NCBI GenBank assembly: GCA_023135025.1
Contig: JAGLTY010000057.1
Location: forward strand, 1 to 9,239
Length of the DNA stretch: 9,239 nt
Origin: Bacteroidales bacterium
GTDB taxonomy: Bacteria; Bacteroidota; Bacteroidia; Bacteroidales; GCA-2748055
Direction: 5' to 3'
Shown piece by piece: positions 6,700 through 9,239 of the stretch; the first letter of the stretch is position 1; every line of letters begins with the position of its first letter. The notes below the pieces were generated by a model. It worked only from the letters and a program-made list of their open reading frames with translations. It was not told the DNA's origin and did not search any database. A program made the position numbers and the translations under genes.

Positions 6700-7334
6700 T
6701 CAAATAAGCCTTTTATACTCCCTGTTACGTAAAATCCGGTCGACCAGTTCCTTTGTACACTCACTTTTTCGCTTTCGCACATAGGCGGCCGAGTGGTTCA
6801 GCAACCTTGCAATCTCGCTGTTCGAATGATCCTTAAAGTACAACAACAGTACCTTCTGACAGGTACCCGGAACCTTTTATAAACCTCCCAGATGAGTTTT
6901 TCATACAAGGCATAGTCGGCCATCTCGGTGAAATCGGGACCTATCTTATCTTCGATCTCCTCCAGATTGAGATCCACCTCCTTCTCAAAACGCCGTAGCT
7001 TTTTCTGCCACAAGTTCCTGCACATTACATAAAGCAGTGTTTTGATGCTGCTGCGGAGAGCATAAGAAAGATCCTGGCACATGCTAATCAAATCGATCAG
7101 CGCATCGTGGAAAGTATCCATGGCATCCTCCTCACTGCCCCCCATCCGGTGTATCATCAGCCTGATTGCCGACCGGCACTCCTTGATGATATACCCGAGC
7201 ACCTTGTTGTCGCCCTGCCTGAGGCCATGCAGTTGCTGCTCTTCTGAATATTTGACCGGATGGTATGGCAATGCTGTTGGGGTCTGGTGAACGGATAGTT
7301 TAACTGCAATTAATTTACACACATTTTTTATCAT
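6700..7334 (-). pseudogene. ECF-type RNA polymerase sigma factor, frameshifted by a one-base deletion
   Basis: The minus-strand frame from ATG 7332-7334 encodes region 2 of an ECF sigma factor of the common Bacteroidota type: KYSEEQQLHGLRQGDNKVL (28-46), GGSEEDAMDTFHDALIDL (65-82) and SIKTLLYVMCRNLWQKKLRR (96-115). After residue 154 (VYKR) the frame derails and stops at 6798. Adding one base between 6870 and 6871 restores LPGTCQKVLLLYFKDHSNSE and a full region 4 helix-turn-helix (IARLLNHSAAYVRKRKSEC), ending at TGA 6700-6702 and giving 211 aa, the normal family length. So this is a single-nucleotide loss in an otherwise intact gene, either a recent mutation or a base-call error. The truncated product would lack promoter -35 recognition. 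No anti-sigma (FecR-like) gene is adjacent. The start is the only ATG before region 2. Confidence 0.85.
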
Positions 7335-7349
7335 TTCGTCATGACAAAA
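7334..7349. promoter_or_regulatory. Near-perfect 16-bp palindrome at the sigma factor start
   Basis: TTTCGTCATGACAAAA is a 14-of-16 palindrome around a perfect GTCATGAC core (7338-7345). It abuts the sigma factor ATG in the short spacer shared with the divergent recombinase. It could be a dimeric-regulator operator, but it is a single copy and a chance match is not excluded. Confidence 0.25.
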
Positions 7350-7428
7350 GGATGATGCAGAATCACTACGACATTTATAGGTTCATCACATTAATTCACG
7401 AGGACTATTTCTAATCAAACACGAAATC

Positions 7429-8466
7429 ATGAAACCCTTTCTACATGGGAAACAGCTCACAGAACTTATCCCAGGGTATCTAAACGGCGAGCTAATTGTA
7501 AAGATCTATTTTGAGTTTAATAAGGAACTCATAGAAGCCATCAAAACCATTCCAGGGAGAAGATGGAACCAGGAATTTCGTTACTGGTATATTCCCAAGA
7601 AGAGGTTCAACCTACCCACACTACTTAAAACAATGGAATCCCTCACTCAGATAGATTACTCAGCTTTGGAGGCCTTTGATAATGGATCCGAATACAGCCA
7701 AAAGCAAGAGCCCCCTCCCAACCACCATGAGATAGATCCTATCAGAAGATTTGAAGCATCCGCACCAGCTCAAAATATTGAATTGCCACCCGGATACTTA
7801 GAAAGACTCGAGAGAAAGAGGTACAGCCAAAATACCATCAAATCCTACCTGGGCTATATGAAAGATTTCGTCAAGGAGCAGAAAGGCAAAGACCTCCAGG
7901 ACATAACCCCTGAAGAGATCAATGCATACATCCTGAGACTGATTCGCATAAAGGGCATCTCCCCCTCTCAGCAAAACCAAAGGATCAATGCCATCAAATT
8001 CTACTACGAAAAAGTGCTTGGTCAGGAGAAGCGTTTCTACACTATCGAACGTCCAAAAAAATCCAGGACACTGCCCAAGGTCCTCACCGAAACAGAGGTG
8101 CTGTCAGTTTTGAAATCCCTTGAGAACATCAAACACAAAGCGATCATAGGAACCATATACTCCTCAGGACTCAGAAGAGGGGAACTAATCAATCTCAGGA
8201 AACAGGACATTGTGTTTGAGAACAAAATGCTAATCATCCGGGGAGGCAAAGGCAAGAAAGATAGAACATCGGTGCTGTCAGATTTCCTGGCCATCGTCCT
8301 TAGAAAGTATCTTGAATTGCATAAGCCTAACTACTGGCTATTTGAAGGCCCAAACCGTAAGCAATACAGTGCCACAAGTATCTCCAAAATACTCGACAGA
8401 GCTGCCCGAAAAGCCGGAATTGAGAGGAAAGTAACCCCACACATGTTAAGACATTATGTTGAGTGA
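7429..8466 (+). pseudogene. Tyrosine recombinase (XerC/D- or integron-integrase-like), truncated right after the HxLRH motif
   Basis: The 345-codon frame encodes a tyrosine recombinase that ends prematurely. Residues about 22-58 form an extra N-terminal module (VKIYFEFNKELIEAIK, then IPGRRWNQEFRYWYIP) resembling a HARP domain. Residues about 118-200 are the SAM-like core-binding domain (YSQNTIKSYLGYMKDF). The catalytic domain begins near 216 (LPKVLTETEV) and shows the first arginine R249 in SSGLRRGELINL, the beta-hairpin lysine K274 in GGKGKKDR, and H338-M-L-R341-H342. The frame then gives only YVE and a stop, where the family continues for roughly 50 residues to the second His/Trp and the nucleophilic Tyr. 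Without that tyrosine the product cannot cleave DNA. The three last codons and the stop lie in sequence that repeats downstream, consistent with an insertion at 8454/8455. Codons are AT-richer than in the metabolic genes. Confidence 0.88.
8455..8465 (+). repeat. 11-bp direct repeat, copy 1, at the insertion junction
   Basis: TATGTTGAGTG begins on the first base after the HxLRH codons of the interrupted recombinase and is repeated identically 17 bp downstream. It supplies the last codons of the truncated gene, whose TGA stop begins inside it and ends at 8466. Confidence 0.85.
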
Positions 8467-8471
8467 TCCAA

Positions 8472-8482
8472 TATGTTGAGTG
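8472..8482 (+). repeat. 11-bp direct repeat, copy 2
   Basis: This is an identical TATGTTGAGTG, 17 bp downstream of copy 1. Extended to ATATGTTGAGTGTT (8471-8484), it pairs with the inverted copy at 8522-8535. Confidence 0.85.
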
Positions 8483-8516
8483 TTTGATAAAAGATACTGA
8501 TTTCACAGGGTTTTGC

Positions 8517-8546
8517 TTCATAACACTCCCCATATTATCTTATAAT
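8517..8546 (+). promoter_or_regulatory. Sigma-70-like promoter candidate for the element recombinase
   Basis: A perfect TATAAT at 8541-8546 has TTCATA (4 of 6 to TTGACA) 18 bp upstream at 8517-8522. It lies 52 nt before the ATG. This is not the Bacteroidota TAnnTTTG form. The -35 area touches the inverted repeat at 8522-8535, so recombinase binding there could repress its own gene. Confidence 0.4.
8522..8535 (-). repeat. Inverted copy of the junction repeat
   Basis: AACACTCCCCATAT reads ATATGGGGAGTGTT on the minus strand and matches 8471-8484 at 12 of 14 positions (differences at the central TT/GG). The pair could form a stem with a 37-nt loop, or be two oppositely oriented protein-binding sites just upstream of the TATAAT box. 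Confidence 0.7.
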
Positions 8547-8584
8547 AGGCTTACTATTTTACAATAAGTTTATTATTCAAAATG

Positions 8585-8598
8585 AAAGGAGATCACTT
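8585..8598 (+). promoter_or_regulatory. Strong Shine-Dalgarno ahead of the element recombinase
   Basis: AAAGGAG at 8585-8591 lies 7 nt before ATG 8599. No other gene in the window has a site like this. It decides the start of the downstream gene and hints at an origin or host range outside Bacteroidota. Confidence 0.7.
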
Positions 8599-9239
8599 AT
8601 GAAAGAAAAATTAAAAATCCATGAACTCACGTCTAAAATTCTTACTGATCTGCAAAAAAAGAACTATGCCGATTATACGGTTGGTCGTTACAGACATTGC
8701 TATAATGGTCTGCATAAATATGTAGAGTCGAGTAGAATTGAGTATTATTCTGCAAAGGTCGGAATTGATTATATCCGGCATAAATTTGGGATCATCGTAG
8801 AAGGACTTTACGGTAAACAGCCAGCAAATGTACGTTCTACTATTAGGAGCCTGCAATTACTATGGGATTATTCGGAATACGGTGCAAAGGTCACAAAAAT
8901 GAGACCGGGGAAAAGGCCTTTTGAATGTCCGGCCGCGTTCGCAAATGATTTCGAAGCTTTTAAGGAAGTATGTATAGCAAGAAATTATGCCCCAATGGGT
9001 AAGGCATCCATATTCAGTATACTACAAAAATTCTTAGTATTCCTCGATGATGAAGGAGTGACCTCTTCAAATAAGATAACTAACGGCATGATAATAAAGT
9101 ATCTTTCATCCTATAGCGGAAACAGTACCCGATATATTGCAAATGTTATTTCAACACTCCGCAATTATCTTACTTTCCTCTATCAGGATGGTATCATAGA
9201 AACAGATCTGGCTATATGCCTTCCTAAGGTGAGGGTTAC
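8599..9239 (+). CDS. Second tyrosine recombinase, N-terminal 213 residues (runs off the right edge)
   Basis: The frame is open from ATG 8599, set by the Shine-Dalgarno, to the window end. Residues about 8-95 (LTDLQKKNYADYTVGRYRHC near the start) and about 115-205 (KASIFSILQKFLVFLDDEGV, then YIANVISTLRNYLTFLYQDG) look like paired helical, SAM-like core-binding segments of a phage-type integrase. The visible part ends at ICLPKVRV, just before the point where the catalytic domain should begin, so no catalytic residues can be checked. The double N-terminal layout and the LPKVRV linker resemble, from memory, the recombinases of three-gene recombinase modules (RIT elements and related elements). 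It shows no close similarity to the recombinase at 7429. It is AT-rich, and its Shine-Dalgarno and TATAAT box differ from the local style, suggesting transfer. Confidence 0.8.
   Translation, partial: MKEKLKIHELTSKILTDLQKKNYADYTVGRYRHCYNGLHKYVESSRIEYYSAKVGIDYIRHKFGIIVEGLYGKQPANVRSTIRSLQLLWDYSEYGAKVTKMRPGKRPFECPAAFANDFEAFKEVCIARNYAPMGKASIFSILQKFLVFLDDEGVTSSNKITNGMIIKYLSSYSGNSTRYIANVISTLRNYLTFLYQDGIIETDLAICLPKVRV

Larger units (their letters stand above)
8455..9239 (+). mobile_element. Left part of a tyrosine-recombinase mobile element inserted in the 7429 recombinase gene (RIT-like candidate)
   Basis: Recombinase homology stops after CAT at 8452-8454, and a different sequence begins with an 11-bp repeat. 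This is followed by an inverted copy, a TATAAT box, a Shine-Dalgarno and a second recombinase gene that runs off the window. The layout fits the end of an element that carries its own tyrosine recombinases, such as recombinase-in-trio elements. The right end, the other recombinases and the rest of the interrupted gene are outside the window, so element type and length are unknown. Confidence 0.5.

Noticed and set aside
8513..8518. TTGCTT as a -35 box for the TATAAT at 8541
   Set aside because: The 22-bp spacing is too long for a sigma-70 promoter; TTCATA at 8517-8522 fits better.
8455..8535. CRISPR array or integron attC array
   Set aside because: There are only two direct copies of an 11-bp unit with a 6-bp gap, so this is not CRISPR; there is no attC-like core sequence or cassette structure.
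8611..8856. 81-aa minus-strand frame
   Set aside because: It is antisense to the second recombinase, which has a strong Shine-Dalgarno and a continuous open frame to the window edge.
1..9239. tRNA, rRNA or riboswitch
   Set aside because: I saw no cloverleaf, rRNA signature or recognisable riboswitch core in any intergenic stretch on either strand.

Overview
The window looks like a chromosomal segment of a Bacteroidota bacterium, probably Bacteroidales-like. It carries a TonB-dependent receptor with an N-terminal carboxypeptidase-regulatory-like domain and a Bacteroidota-type ECF sigma factor. The metabolic genes lack Shine-Dalgarno sequences, and the intergenic regions hold weak matches to the TTTG / TAnnTTTG promoter. 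The left two thirds (1-6363) is GC-richer metabolic sequence. The right third (about 6364-9239) is AT-richer, has decayed or interrupted genes, and ends inside a mobile element.

Layout. On the minus strand, 1-1460 is the N-terminal part of an outer-membrane receptor. Diverging from it is a tight plus-strand run of five genes with gaps of only 3-16 nt: ribulose-phosphate 3-epimerase (1581-2237), a 72-aa two-helix membrane protein (2241-2459), a ROK-family sugar kinase without the family's zinc motif (2473-3333), a Gfo/Idh/MocA oxidoreductase (3350-4429) and an AgaI/NagB-type sugar-phosphate isomerase/deaminase (4435-5148). This reads as a carbohydrate, possibly amino-sugar, catabolic operon feeding the pentose-phosphate and glycolytic pools. 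Its last stop codon directly abuts the stop of a convergent gene at 5149-6363, which encodes a stand-alone lysine-ketoglutarate-reductase/saccharopine-dehydrogenase-like protein.

Right-hand region. 6364-6699 is AT-rich and almost empty. An ECF sigma factor gene (minus, 6700-7334) is broken by a one-base deletion. A tyrosine recombinase (7429-8466) with an N-terminal HARP-like module loses its homology immediately after the catalytic HxLRH motif, so it lacks the nucleophilic tyrosine. Exactly at that point (8454/8455) a different sequence begins. It has two 11-bp direct repeats and an inverted copy of the same motif, then a TATAAT box, a strong Shine-Dalgarno and the first 213 codons of a second, unrelated tyrosine recombinase that runs off the window.

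The most interesting reading is that a recombinase-encoding element, plausibly of the recombinase-in-trio (RIT) type, inserted into the catalytic motif of the resident integrase, with its left end and putative recombinase-binding sites at 8454-8535. The junction, repeats and gene truncation are visible in the sequence. The RIT assignment is inference, because only part of one recombinase of the element is present.
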